Assembly (NCBI RefSeq): GCF_900111325.1
Contig: NZ_FOGW01000004.1
Coordinates: 234,867-298,866 of the forward strand
DNA length: 64,000 nt
Reading direction: 5' to 3'
Source of the DNA: Lachnobacterium bovis
GTDB taxonomy: Bacteria > Bacillota > Clostridia > Lachnospirales > Lachnospiraceae
Below, piece after piece: positions 8,580 to 17,494 of this stretch. Made by a program: the position numbers and the translations under genes. The notes under the pieces are model-generated. The model saw nothing but the letters and a program-made list of their open reading frames with translations. It was not told the origin of the DNA and did no database searches. How positions within the stretch are numbered: the stretch's first letter is position 1; every line of letters starts with the position of its first letter.

Positions 8580-9722
8580 CTACATCAAGATATCTTCAAT
8601 TTTTGTAAAATTCATTTCATCTTCTATAATTTCAACATTCTCTTCTGAATGCTCTACTTCTTTTGAAAACATCTTAACTGTCTCTATTCTGTCAACATTA
8701 GAATAAATTTGATCATTACACTCAAATACACATGCATCCATATCTAAAATAAATCTTGGACAATATATAGCTGATTTTACTTTTGATAAAATATTATTAT
8801 CATATACACTATTCATAAAATATCTAAACACAAAATACACTGATAATTTTTCAAAATCAAATACATTATAACTTTCGCTGTTTTTAAAGTTTTCAATCAA
8901 ATTATTGTATACATTTGCATCTGGATATTTTTCATTTAAAATTTTCTTAAAGTCTATCCACTTCTCATTTATAGTTTCTAAACCATCAAATAATGCAAAT
9001 CTATACTTGTATGCTAAAAATTCTTGTTCGCCATCTGTTTTAATATTTTTTAATTCGGAAATTTCACTATCACTAGAGACAAATTCAATAAATTCTTTAT
9101 CTCTTAAATCTACAATTTGATAGTTTTCCATATTAAAACGATCTTGAGTAAATTTTCCATATGCTAAAGCCTTAATATTTCTATCTTCAAGAGTAAGGCT
9201 ATCATCTTCAAATATTTCTATAAGATTATTTTGTACATTTTCCAAGAATTTAATTCTTTCTTTTTCTGTTTCATCCTCTTCTAAATCATTACCAACATAT
9301 TTATCTTCATAGTCAATAATACTTATCTTATCTTGCTTAGTGAATAATATACGACCAACTTCTTCACACGCAAGACTTAAACATTTTTGCAACACATTAC
9401 CATATTCTATTGCAAATCTAGGATATTCTGTACAAATTTCACTTAATGATTCCTCTCCCATTTTTATGCAAATTTCGCATAAATTAGCAGAACTTAAAAA
9501 TGGACATCTTCCTTTTTCATTTAATTTAAAAATAGGTGTTCCATCTTCTGCTTCTCCTAAACAGGATTTTAATTTATCTCCAAAAGGACTATCTTCTACT
9601 GTCATATAATAATCCCTTGTTTCTTCATCTACATCAATTTCCCAACCTCTACAGCAACAATCTCTACAATTGCTTGCTATACAATGAAATTCATCATAAT
9701 AATCTGGAACTCTTAAAATCAT
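8580..9722 (-). CDS. FliB-like (YkgJ-type) cysteine-cluster protein, annotated family flagellin lysine N-methylase
   Basis: 380 residues. The N-terminus LRVPDYYDEFHCIASNC begins a cysteine-rich region: CRDCCCRGWE, CPFLSSANLCEIC, CTEYPRF and CLSLACEE. This pattern is typical of the YkgJ/FliB family, in which the cysteines probably bind a metal or Fe-S cluster. FliB in Salmonella methylates flagellin lysines. No flagellar gene is in the window, so the substrate here is unknown. Start after GAGGTGAAAGT. A 20-base tandem repeat array lies just upstream. Confidence 0.75.
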   Translation of the reverse strand: MILRVPDYYDEFHCIASNCRDCCCRGWEIDVDEETRDYYMTVEDSPFGDKLKSCLGEAEDGTPIFKLNEKGRCPFLSSANLCEICIKMGEESLSEICTEYPRFAIEYGNVLQKCLSLACEEVGRILFTKQDKISIIDYEDKYVGNDLEEDETEKERIKFLENVQNNLIEIFEDDSLTLEDRNIKALAYGKFTQDRFNMENYQIVDLRDKEFIEFVSSDSEISELKNIKTDGEQEFLAYKYRFALFDGLETINEKWIDFKKILNEKYPDANVYNNLIENFKNSESYNVFDFEKLSVYFVFRYFMNSVYDNNILSKVKSAIYCPRFILDMDACVFECNDQIYSNVDRIETVKMFSKEVEHSEENVEIIEDEMNFTKIEDILM

Positions 9723-9774
9723 ACTTTCACCTCAAAATGTATCTCTAATTATAAACTTCTAACTGCTAATTATA

Positions 9775-9874
9775 CTCTATAAATGTTAATCATTCTCTAT
9801 AAACGTTAACTATTCTCTATAAATGTTAATCATTCTCTATAAACGTTAACTATTTTCTTTAAACGTTAACCATT
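9775..9874. repeat. Five-copy 20-base tandem repeat
   Basis: Five head-to-tail units of the form CTCTATAAAyGTTAAyyATT. Units 1 and 3 are identical, as are 2 and 4. Unit 5 differs at a few bases. Four units contain the palindrome GTTAAC or AACGTT. The array fills the gap between the stop at 9878 and the FliB-like start at 9722. No coding potential seen. Confidence 0.95.
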
Positions 9875-9877
9875 TTC

Positions 9878-10153
9878 TCAATCGTCGAATCCACGACAAT
9901 AATTATAAAACATATACATAATTCCCCACGCAATCGAACCCATTGGAATTGCAAAAAGGATTTTCAATAAACTAATTAAAAGGATTGAAACATTTATTTG
10001 TTCTCTTTTACTCATCGATATCAAATCACAAATAGGACAATACATCATCAAATAAATTCCTATATAACCACCTACAACATATGCGCCCACAAAAAAAATA
10101 TATTTTAAAGTAAATTTAATTCCTTTTCTAATTTTTTTTATTGAAGTTTGCAT
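9878..10153 (-). CDS. Small membrane protein, unknown
   Basis: 91 residues with a basic N-terminus (KKIRKGIKF), two hydrophobic segments (about 16-36 and 54-80) and a soluble C-terminal tail. There is a CPIC motif in the loop. The ribosome site AAGGAGGAGAT precedes the ATG. It lies between nrdG and the repeat array. No family recognised. Confidence 0.65.
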   Translation of the reverse strand: MQTSIKKIRKGIKFTLKYIFFVGAYVVGGYIGIYLMMYCPICDLISMSKREQINVSILLISLLKILFAIPMGSIAWGIMYMFYNYCRGFDD

Positions 10154-10195
10154 ATCTCCTCCTTAATTAATTTTTACAAAAAAATAAATCTATAA

Positions 10196-10217
10196 CACAG
10201 ATACACCTGTATCTGTG
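10196..10217 (-). terminator. Hairpin after nrdG
   Basis: A perfect inverted repeat CACAGATACA/TGTATCTGTG with a two-base centre. On the minus strand it is followed within about 12 bases by a T run, consistent with termination downstream of nrdG. Confidence 0.7.
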
Positions 10218-10240
10218 CAACAGATTTCAAAATGTATTAC

Positions 10241-10762
10241 TTACTCCATTGCAAGCACTACTTCGCCACTCTCTAATGTCTTCTTGATATCAATTACACG
10301 TTGGTTCCTTGAACCTCTAAATTTAATCGTTAAGTCCTTTTGTTCTTCTATGAAAGGACCATCAACTAAAACATCAATCAATTTAATTAATTCATCAGTA
10401 TATTCTGTATGCTTTTTGCCACCGACTTGTAAATCTTTTTCAAAAACATACCCTGTATATGCCCAAATATCTTTATTAGGATATAACTCTTTTACTTTTA
10501 TTAAAAAAGGGAGTATATCCTTTTGATTTTCTTCTTCAAACGGATCTCCTCCTAATAAAGTTAAACCCTTAATATAGTCTGGCTTTAATGAATCTATTAA
10601 TTCTTTCTGCAAAGCATCATCAAAAGGCTTCCCATATGAGAAATCCCATGTTTCTGGCTGGAAACATCCTTTACAATGATTCCGGCAGCCGGAAACGAAT
10701 AATACGCTCCGGCAACCTAAACCATTTGCAATGTCGCAGTATTTTACTGCTGCATAATTCAT
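10241..10762 (-). CDS. nrdG: Anaerobic ribonucleotide reductase activating protein
   Basis: 173-residue radical SAM activase. The cluster motif CX3CX2C is at C26, C30 and C33 (GCRNHCKGC), followed by a TWDF segment and GGDPFEEEN. It generates the glycyl radical on NrdD in oxygen-free cells. The ATG at 10762 lies three bases after the pyk stop, indicating co-transcription with pyruvate kinase. NrdD, the usual partner gene, is not in the window. Confidence 0.93.
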   Translation of the reverse strand: MNYAAVKYCDIANGLGCRSVLFVSGCRNHCKGCFQPETWDFSYGKPFDDALQKELIDSLKPDYIKGLTLLGGDPFEEENQKDILPFLIKVKELYPNKDIWAYTGYVFEKDLQVGGKKHTEYTDELIKLIDVLVDGPFIEEQKDLTIKFRGSRNQRVIDIKKTLESGEVVLAME

Positions 10763-10765
10763 ATA

Positions 10766-12193
10766 TTAGTCAACTTTCTGAACTTTAACAAGGTTAGTTG
10801 TTCCAGAAACACCAAGTGGTACACCAGCTGTCATTACAACTGTGTCGTTGCTATTAAGCATTCCAGAAGCTTTACCTTCATCAATTGCATGATTGAATAA
10901 GTTGTCTAAATCTTCTTGTTCCTGAAGTAATACAGGTTGTACACCCCAGCAAAGATTTAACTGACGATATACTCTCTTTGTTAAACATCCACCCATGATT
11001 GGTGCAAGTGGACGATACTTAGATACTTCGTATACTGTACGACCAGATTTAGTTACTGTAAGGATAGCCTGAGCACCTAAATCAGCAGCTAATGTACATG
11101 TAGCGTGTGAGATAGCACCTGTGATATCTTTATCAAGAGTAGTAGATCTCTTCTTTAATCTTTCAACGTAGTTGATATCTTTTTCTGTACGCTCAGCAAT
11201 TTTAGCCATTGTCTTAACAGCTTCTACTGGATAATCACCGTTTGCTGTTTCACCAGAAAGCATAACAGCACCTGTTCCATCATAGATAGCGTTAGCAACG
11301 TCAGTAGCTTCTGCACGAGTTGGTCTTGGGTTTCTAATCATAGAATCAAGCATCTGTGTAGCTGTAATAACGATTTTACCAGCTGCAACTACTTTCTTAA
11401 TGATCATCTTCTGGATTACTGGTACATCCTCAAGTGGGATTTCAACACCCATGTCACCACGAGCTACCATGATACCATCAGATACTTCGATGATTTCATC
11501 GATGTTTTTAACACCTTGCATATTTTCGATTTTAGAGATGATCTTGATATCTGTACCTTTTTTCTCTTCTAAGATTTTTCTGATATCTAAAACATCTTGA
11601 GCTGTACGAACGAATGAAGCTGCGATAAAGTCATATCCGTTTTCTACAGCAAATACAATATCATCATGATCTTTAGGGCTAATGAATTCCATAGAAAGAT
11701 CTACGTCTGGTACATTAACACCTTTTTTGTTACCAACTTTTCCACCATTTTCTACACGACAGTGAATTTCGTTACCTTCAACGCTTAATACTAACATATC
11801 AATTAAACCATCATCGATTAAGATATGATTTCCAGCTTTAACGTCGCTTGGTAATTCTTTATATGTGATAGAAACGATATCCTGTGTACCGATAACGCTC
11901 TCATCTGTTGTAAGTGTGAATTCCTGTCCTTTTTCAAGAACGATTCCACCGTTTTCGAAATTACCTAAACGAATTTCTGGTCCTTTAGTATCAAGTAAAG
12001 CTGCAACTGGTTTACCCATTTCTTCGCGAACTTTCTTTAATCTTTCTAAACGACTCTTCTGCTCGTCATGTAAACCATGAGAGAAATTGAAACGTGCTAC
12101 GTTCATTCCAGCTTCGATAAGCTGACGTAATGTTTCTTCATCATTGGCTGCTGGGCCTAATGTACAAACGATTTTTGTTTTGCGATAATACAT
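10766..12193 (-). CDS. pyk: Pyruvate kinase
   Basis: Converts phosphoenolpyruvate and ADP to pyruvate and ATP. The start at 12193 is chosen because AGGAGGATTTT precedes it by a proper distance; an in-frame ATG nine codons earlier has no such site. The product is 475 residues, a short type without the extra C-terminal PEP-utiliser domain. Motifs: TKIVCTLGPA at the N-terminus, the active-site region KIISKIEN, MVARGDMGVEIP, and a regulatory C-terminal domain ending in GTTNLVKVQ. Three bases separate it from nrdG. Confidence 0.96.
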   Translation of the reverse strand: MYYRKTKIVCTLGPAANDEETLRQLIEAGMNVARFNFSHGLHDEQKSRLERLKKVREEMGKPVAALLDTKGPEIRLGNFENGGIVLEKGQEFTLTTDESVIGTQDIVSITYKELPSDVKAGNHILIDDGLIDMLVLSVEGNEIHCRVENGGKVGNKKGVNVPDVDLSMEFISPKDHDDIVFAVENGYDFIAASFVRTAQDVLDIRKILEEKKGTDIKIISKIENMQGVKNIDEIIEVSDGIMVARGDMGVEIPLEDVPVIQKMIIKKVVAAGKIVITATQMLDSMIRNPRPTRAEATDVANAIYDGTGAVMLSGETANGDYPVEAVKTMAKIAERTEKDINYVERLKKRSTTLDKDITGAISHATCTLAADLGAQAILTVTKSGRTVYEVSKYRPLAPIMGGCLTKRVYRQLNLCWGVQPVLLQEQEDLDNLFNHAIDEGKASGMLNSNDTVVMTAGVPLGVSGTTNLVKVQKVD

Positions 12194-12319
12194 AAAATCC
12201 TCCTGAATATCTTGCCACATTTGTGGTTAATTTGTATCTATATAGACGCTATACATAAGTATAACTCTAGCTACCATTTTTTATATCGGCTCTCGACAAG
12301 AAATGTATAATGATTCAAA

Positions 12320-13252
12320 TTATTTTTTTATTAAAGTTCCCATTCCACCTGAAATAGAATTTGACTCTTTATTTAACTTTGTAATTAACACTGATTTAAT
12401 AGCTGAATCGCCAATAAAATCAATTGCCGCCTCAATTTTTGGTTTCATTGTTCCATTTTCAAATTCACCTTTTTCAAGTAAATCTTTTGCTTCTTCAAGT
12501 GAAAGAACATCAAGTTCTTCTTGATTATCTTTACCATAATTGACGCAAACCTTATCTACACTTGTCAAAATTATTAGTCTATCGGCATCAAGCAACTGCG
12601 CCAAACGACCTGCCGCTAAATCTTTTTCAATAACAGCACTTGCTCCCTTTAAGATATGTCCCTGTGCAAGTACCGGTATTCCACCACCGCCACAAGCAAT
12701 AACAACTTGATCAGCATCAGACAACGCTCTAATTGCATCTATTTCTACAATATTGCCAGGCTTAGGTGCAGCTACAATTCTTCTGTAGCCTCCTTCTACT
12801 TCGACAGTATGATTTCCTTTTTTCTCTTCTTCTTCCGCTTCTTGCGCATTCATTATTCTACCAATTATCTTGGTTGGATGGTAAAAAGCCTCATCATATG
12901 GATCAACCTCAACTTGCGTTAAAATAGTTGAAACTGTTTTATAAATTCCTCTTCCAAGAAGTTCTGTACGAATTGCATTCTGTAAATCATATCCAATATA
13001 ACCTTGACTCATTGCAGAACATACTGACATTGGTGTCTTAGTATATTCAGGATAAATTCTACAGAATTCATTCATAGCAGTATGAATCATACCTACCTGT
13101 GGACCATTACTATGAGTTATTACAACTTGGTAATCATCTCTAATAAAATCCACAACCGCCTTTGCAGTTTTTTCAATTGCCTTTTTCTGTTCAGGCAAAG
13201 TTGTTCCTAATGCATCATGTCCTAGGGCAATTACAATTTTCTTTTTTTTCAT
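12320..13252 (-). CDS. arcC: Carbamate kinase
   Basis: 310 residues from the ATG at 13252, which follows GAGGAGGC; 34 further codons upstream are open but lie ahead of this site. Motifs: IVIALGHDALG at the N-terminus, HSNGPQVG, the VACGGGGIPV segment and the C-terminal GTMKPKIEAAI. It transfers phosphate from carbamoyl phosphate to ADP, making ATP, usually in arginine, citrulline or purine breakdown. No arcA, arcB or other partner is adjacent. The usual N-terminal GGNAL segment reads GHDAL here. Confidence 0.92.
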   Translation of the reverse strand: MKKKKIVIALGHDALGTTLPEQKKAIEKTAKAVVDFIRDDYQVVITHSNGPQVGMIHTAMNEFCRIYPEYTKTPMSVCSAMSQGYIGYDLQNAIRTELLGRGIYKTVSTILTQVEVDPYDEAFYHPTKIIGRIMNAQEAEEEEKKGNHTVEVEGGYRRIVAAPKPGNIVEIDAIRALSDADQVVIACGGGGIPVLAQGHILKGASAVIEKDLAAGRLAQLLDADRLIILTSVDKVCVNYGKDNQEELDVLSLEEAKDLLEKGEFENGTMKPKIEAAIDFIGDSAIKSVLITKLNKESNSISGGMGTLIKK

Positions 13253-13492
13253 ATAACAAAGCCTCCTCAAACCAATAATAACTATGTTACTATTATGATT
13301 TAATTCGAGTAGTTTGTCAATTATTTTGCAATCACTCCGTATCATATAATACACTATTTTTTACAAAAAATCTATTTTTTTATCGATAATATATTATTGA
13401 TTTTTTGTCTTTTTTTCGTCAATTTCAACTAAAGGAGAAATGTCAATTCATCTTTTGTCTTTTTTTTAACAATCAAAAAGCAAAAAGTCAGA

Positions 13493-13507
13493 CAAAGGTG
13501 ACCTTTG
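13493..13507 (-). terminator. Short hairpin after the GtrA gene
   Basis: Inverted repeat CAAAGG/CCTTTG with a 3-base loop, followed on the minus strand within a few bases by a T-rich run (TTTTTGCTTTTTG). The rest of 13253-13519 is AT-rich with repeated GTCTTTTTTT tracts and no gene. Confidence 0.6.
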
Positions 13508-13519
13508 CCCGCTAATTGA

Positions 13520-13975
13520 TTATCTATTAATTTCTTTATATGTTATTTCTCTTATTGTTGAATTTATTACTTCTTTTTCTTTTGACGAATCAAGAAAAAG
13601 TTTTCTAGAGAAGAAATTATAAATGGTTACAATGAGTGATGCATAAATTTTTGCATGCATATATGAAAATTCCAAAAATTCTACTCCACACCACATCAAT
13701 AATAAATTTAACCCCAAACCTACAACACTTAATGAAGTAAATATTATAATTTCTATTATCTTATGCATTTCCTCTTTGCCTTGGAATACAAATTGCATAC
13801 TTAAAATATAATTAATTATGACTGAAATTGTGAATGAAAACGCACAAGAAAATAGGTACTCCATATTGCAAACTTCAGTGAACACAATCATCAATACATA
13901 GTCTATTAAAAAACACGATGTACCCACTGCACTAAATTTGCACATTTGTAATACTAGATTTTTTAATTTTTTCAT
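13520..13975 (-). CDS. GtrA-family membrane protein
   Basis: 151 residues with four predicted transmembrane helices. The start KFSAVGTSCFLIDYVLM and the IINYILSMQFVF segment are typical of GtrA-like proteins. Family knowledge: GtrA proteins are thought to flip undecaprenyl-phosphate-linked monosaccharides for wall or lipid decoration. AGGAGAAGC precedes the ATG. The charged C-terminal tail (SSKEKEVINSTIREITYK) is unremarkable. No cognate GT2/GtrB gene is adjacent. Confidence 0.85.
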   Translation of the reverse strand: MKKLKNLVLQMCKFSAVGTSCFLIDYVLMIVFTEVCNMEYLFSCAFSFTISVIINYILSMQFVFQGKEEMHKIIEIIIFTSLSVVGLGLNLLLMWCGVEFLEFSYMHAKIYASLIVTIYNFFSRKLFLDSSKEKEVINSTIREITYKEINR

Positions 13976-14060
13976 TAGAATGCTTCTCCTTGTTGATTTT
14001 CTTATCCATAAATAAACAACGGTATGATTATATTCCTAATTTTTGTATTTTTCAAGTAAA

Positions 14061-14118
14061 TATGCTCGCTTTGGAAATTGACACAAATGTTTTTTGTAAT
14101 TTCCAAACGAGCATATAT
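14061..14118 (-). terminator. Long hairpin downstream of the HtrA protease gene
   Basis: Arms TATGCTCG-c-TTTGGAAATT and AATTTCCAAACGAGCATA pair over about 18 bases around a loop of about 20. A T run follows on the plus-strand side; the minus side is less T-rich. Placement after the stop at 14169 suggests transcript termination or 3'-end stabilisation. Confidence 0.65.
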
Positions 14119-14168
14119 TATTTTTTATAAAACTTTTATGTAATTTATATTTTTTTTATGCAATAATA

Positions 14169-16118
14169 CTATTGATTTTTACCGCCTAAAGTAACCTCAA
14201 CTTCACTTTCTTTGTAACCTTCTCCATCTTGATGTAAAACTTTAAGCTTAACTTTATCTCCTTTTTTACATTTTGACAGTTTACTTTGTAGTTCTTGCAT
14301 AGTACTAATTTTAGTTCCATCAATTCCTACAATTATATCTCCTCTTTGTATTTTTGCTGCTTCTGCACCACTTCCTGGTTGTACACCAGTGATATAAACA
14401 CCCTTAGGAATATCAAGCACTGTACTATAATCATCAGTAATATTACTTCCTGTAATACCTAAATATCCTTTTTCATCTTCATTTATTTTTTCATTAGAAA
14501 TTAGGCTTTCTACAATTGGTTTAACGTCTTCCATCGGAATTGCAAAACCAACACCCTCAATCGCTGCACCATATGTTTTAGCAGTGTTAATACCAATAAC
14601 TTCACCTTTGTTATTTAATAATGCTCCACCACTATTTCCAGGATTAATTGCCGCATCCGTTTGAATTAAATTTGTAGCAGATGATTCTCCTCCTGTTGCA
14701 GTTTGACCGTTCATAGATCTACCCAACGCGGAAATAACTCCAGTTGTAACTGATTGTCCATAACCTAACGCATTACCAATTGCAATTGTTGGTTCTCCTA
14801 CATTTAATTTCTTTGAATCTCCAATTTGAGCTAGCTTTATTTTTTTAGATGTTGCGCCTTTAACATCTGAAAGTTTAACTCTTATAACCGCAACATCGTT
14901 AGTTGAATCTTGTCCTTGTATTTCTGCTGGAGCAACTGAATTGTCACAAAATGTAACTTTTAATGATGATGCATCCGATACAACGTGTTTATTTGTAACA
15001 ATATATAAATATGTTTCATTTTGTTTAATTATAATTCCAGATCCTGCAGATGCTTTAGGCTTACTACTTCTTCTAAAATAATAACTATATAAATCATCAT
15101 CAGACGATGATTGTTGTACGTTTGTAATTGCAACAATTGATGGCATAACCTCATCTACAACATCTGATACATCCTGTAAATTCTTTGCTTTTCCTTTTGT
15201 GTTTGTAGTACTTAATTTCACATTATTTCCATTAGATGTAAAACTTACTCCATTATAATCTAGCCCTGCAACAACTCCAGCCACAAGCACACCGACAGCT
15301 ACGGGAATTGCAATAATTGCTGCAATTTTACCTTTTGTGCCCCTGTTTTTTTTGTTATAGTTTCCATTATAATTTCCAGAATTAAATTCTGGTGTATAAT
15401 CATTTACCATTCCATTATTAATAGCATTGTTATTTATATTATTGTTTATATTGTTGTTTGTATTGTTGTTTGTATCATTATCGATATCATTGTTATTTAT
15501 TGTATCATTTCCGATATCATTGTTTGTTGTTAATCCCCTGTTTTCTTCTACAGAATTAATTTCATTTCTAGTTTCTTGTACGATTTCTTCATCTTTATTT
15601 AATTTTACCGAATCTTCATTGCCATTTTGTTTAATCATTTCTGTTTTTTGATTCGTTGGTTGATTCTGGTTCATTGGCTGGCCCTGGTTCATTGGCTGAC
15701 CCTGATTCATTGGCTGACCCTGGTTCATTGGATAGCCTTGATTCATTGGCTGACCTTGGTTCATTGACTGGCCCTGATTCATTGGATAGCCTTGGTTCAT
15801 TGGCTGACCTTGATTCATTGGATAGCCTTGATTCATTGGATAGCCTTGATTCATTGGCTGGCCCTGGTTCATTGGCTGACCCTGGTTCATTGGATATCCT
15901 TGGTTCATTGGCTGGCCCTGGTTCATTGGCTGACCCTGGTTCATTGGATACCCCTGGTTCATTGGATAGCCTTGGTTCATTGGATAGCCTTGGTTCATTG
16001 GATAGCCCTGGTTCATTGATCTATTAATGTATGGATTACCATTTAAATTATCCATATTTGGATTATAATTCAATCCATTTTCATGATTATTTCCTTGATT
16101 ATTTTTTCTATCTTCCAC
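14169..16118 (-). CDS. Membrane-anchored HtrA/DegP-like serine protease with long repetitive cytoplasmic tail
   Basis: 649 residues. Order: 20 tandem hexapeptides (MNQGYP or MNQGQP) at 35-154, an Asn-rich linker (about 200-240), one transmembrane helix (265-286), a trypsin-like protease domain with triad H378 (TNKHVVS), D408 (STNDVAV) and S496 (NPGNSGG), and a PDZ domain (about 530-640). The protease would act outside the membrane on misfolded or envelope proteins. The N-terminal repeat would face the cytoplasm. The repeat is an 18-base DNA minisatellite, so length changes keep frame. It is flanked by hairpin elements on both sides. Confidence 0.93.
   Translation of the reverse strand: MEDRKNNQGNNHENGLNYNPNMDNLNGNPYINRSMNQGYPMNQGYPMNQGYPMNQGYPMNQGQPMNQGQPMNQGYPMNQGQPMNQGQPMNQGYPMNQGYPMNQGQPMNQGYPMNQGQSMNQGQPMNQGYPMNQGQPMNQGQPMNQGQPMNQNQPTNQKTEMIKQNGNEDSVKLNKDEEIVQETRNEINSVEENRGLTTNNDIGNDTINNNDIDNDTNNNTNNNINNNINNNAINNGMVNDYTPEFNSGNYNGNYNKKNRGTKGKIAAIIAIPVAVGVLVAGVVAGLDYNGVSFTSNGNNVKLSTTNTKGKAKNLQDVSDVVDEVMPSIVAITNVQQSSSDDDLYSYYFRRSSKPKASAGSGIIIKQNETYLYIVTNKHVVSDASSLKVTFCDNSVAPAEIQGQDSTNDVAVIRVKLSDVKGATSKKIKLAQIGDSKKLNVGEPTIAIGNALGYGQSVTTGVISALGRSMNGQTATGGESSATNLIQTDAAINPGNSGGALLNNKGEVIGINTAKTYGAAIEGVGFAIPMEDVKPIVESLISNEKINEDEKGYLGITGSNITDDYSTVLDIPKGVYITGVQPGSGAEAAKIQRGDIIVGIDGTKISTMQELQSKLSKCKKGDKVKLKVLHQDGEGYKESEVEVTLGGKNQ
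15657..16016. repeat. 20-copy 18-base minisatellite inside the HtrA gene
   Basis: Twenty consecutive 18-base units encode MNQG[YQ]P (one ends in S, the last has NQ). The units differ mainly in the codon for Tyr or Gln and at third positions. The copies alternate irregularly, which suggests past expansion by slippage or recombination. The opposite strand is open in two frames only because of this repetition. Confidence 0.97.
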
Positions 16119-16158
16119 TATTTTTCTCCTTCCTCAAATGCTCTCAATCAGCTTCTCT

Positions 16159-16270
16159 AGTATATAAAATAAGTGTACCCACAGCTTGTGTTTATTATGT
16201 GATCAAACATTTAATTTTTAAGGTTTAATCTTCTTACACAAAAACAGGTACACTAATTTCACTTCCTTAT
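16159..16270. repeat. Large inverted-repeat element between the HtrA and pyrophosphorylase genes
   Basis: Perfect 8-base arms AGTGTACC (16172-16179) and GGTACACT (16247-16254) sit inside outer matching arms TAGTATATAA and TTATATACTA at differing distance. Inner GTGT and ACAC also match. The whole could fold into one imperfect long hairpin. No coding capacity. Confidence 0.7.
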
Positions 16271-16284
16271 ATACTAAATATATT

Positions 16285-17490
16285 TTAAATATTTACGCCA
16301 TTGAATTTTAATAATTCTCTTGCTGTATCAACCGAATCGATACCTTTTGCATTTTTTACTGGAGCAAATTCTTTATTTCTTTCAACCTCAAAACCTAAGC
16401 AATTATCCATCATATAAATCATATCAATAATTAACAATTCGAATTTATATGCATTTGGTTCTTCAGGCTTAATCAATTGTCCATCCTCAGCCAAATAAGG
16501 AACTTTTTTCTTTACAATATGTGGTAATAAACTATTTTTTGAAATTTCTCTTAATTTTTCAACTTTAAATAAGTAATTAAGTGTTACTCCAAAACCATAT
16601 AATAATGTTCCCTTTTCATTTCTAGCTTCTGCCATTTCAGGTGTCAATTCATAATATTCAATAATTGATGGTTTACCATTTTCTAAGCAAAGAGCACCAA
16701 CTTTTTCTTCTGAATTAGCCTTTCTAACTACTTTTGAAGAGCACTCACAACCTGACTCTATAGTTGCACCTATAAAAACAGGATCTGCGATTCTTTGTAA
16801 CACATTGTCTACTCCAAAAACATTTAACCATTCAATATTTTTCTCTTTAAGTTCCTCATCTAATCCAGCTTTCACAAGCGAATTAAACCAACCACCATTA
16901 CCATTAGGTGACATGGCTAAAGAATCTTCACTCTCTAACAAAATATTACCCTCAAAATCCGTTGCTGGAGCCATATCTTGTACAAAGAATTTTACAAAAT
17001 TCTTATCATAATTAAAATAATTATGTTCTTCAAAGAATTCTCTTGTATCTTTATCATTTTTTTCACTAGTCATAATATATAAAGGTATATAACATCCTGC
17101 TTCATTTGTTACATCCATAATATTATTAATCAACTGTTCAAAAATGTATAATTCTTTAGTTTCGCCAATATTAAACATACCTTTGGCTTTATCAAAACCA
17201 AGTCGTGTTCCTTGTCCACCTGCTAATAAAATAGCCGCAACTTTACCAGCTTTAATAGCTTCTAAACCTTTTGCTTTATAATTAGTTTTATTAGCTTCAA
17301 TCTCTGATAATTCCATTGCCTCAATAGGAGAAAATGAACCTCTAGCTTTTGCTTCTTGGTCAATCAAATCAAGGTACGACCAATCCATGTTCTCCAATTG
17401 TGTTTCTATTTTACTTGGCATGTTATCTATCATTTTTTTTAAATATTTTTGATTGGTTGACTTAATCTTATTAATAACTTCGTTATTCAT
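16285..17490 (-). CDS. UDP-sugar pyrophosphorylase (UDPGP family)
   Basis: 401 residues from the ATG at 17490 (weak site AAAGAGAG upstream); a longer open frame reaches 17541 but would overlap the preceding LCP gene. The nucleotide-binding loop LLAGGQGTRLGFDKAKG is near residue 87, with later SPNGNGGW and the NVFGVDNVL metal/uridine region. It makes UDP-GlcNAc or UDP-glucose from UTP and the sugar-1-phosphate. The eukaryote-like UDPGP type fits UDP-HexNAc better, but sequence reading cannot settle this. It lies four bases after the LCP gene, in one transcript. Confidence 0.85.
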   Translation of the reverse strand: MNNEVINKIKSTNQKYLKKMIDNMPSKIETQLENMDWSYLDLIDQEAKARGSFSPIEAMELSEIEANKTNYKAKGLEAIKAGKVAAILLAGGQGTRLGFDKAKGMFNIGETKELYIFEQLINNIMDVTNEAGCYIPLYIMTSEKNDKDTREFFEEHNYFNYDKNFVKFFVQDMAPATDFEGNILLESEDSLAMSPNGNGGWFNSLVKAGLDEELKEKNIEWLNVFGVDNVLQRIADPVFIGATIESGCECSSKVVRKANSEEKVGALCLENGKPSIIEYYELTPEMAEARNEKGTLLYGFGVTLNYLFKVEKLREISKNSLLPHIVKKKVPYLAEDGQLIKPEEPNAYKFELLIIDMIYMMDNCLGFEVERNKEFAPVKNAKGIDSVDTARELLKFNGVNI

Positions 17491-17494
17491 CTTG

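Noticed and set aside
9775..9874. Possible CRISPR array
   Set aside because: Units are contiguous with no unique spacers, only 20 bases long, and no cas genes are present.
12194..12319. Promoter with the ATATCGGC sequence shared with other intergenic regions
   Set aside because: The short match (GCCGATA) also occurs near 37148 and in coding DNA; too short to call a motif, and no clear -35/-10 pair.
15427..16027. Plus-strand open frames full of LDSLGSLADP-like or VHWIALVHW-like repeats
   Set aside because: They are antisense to the HtrA repeat region. The 18-base periodicity keeps several frames open; no ribosome site supports them.
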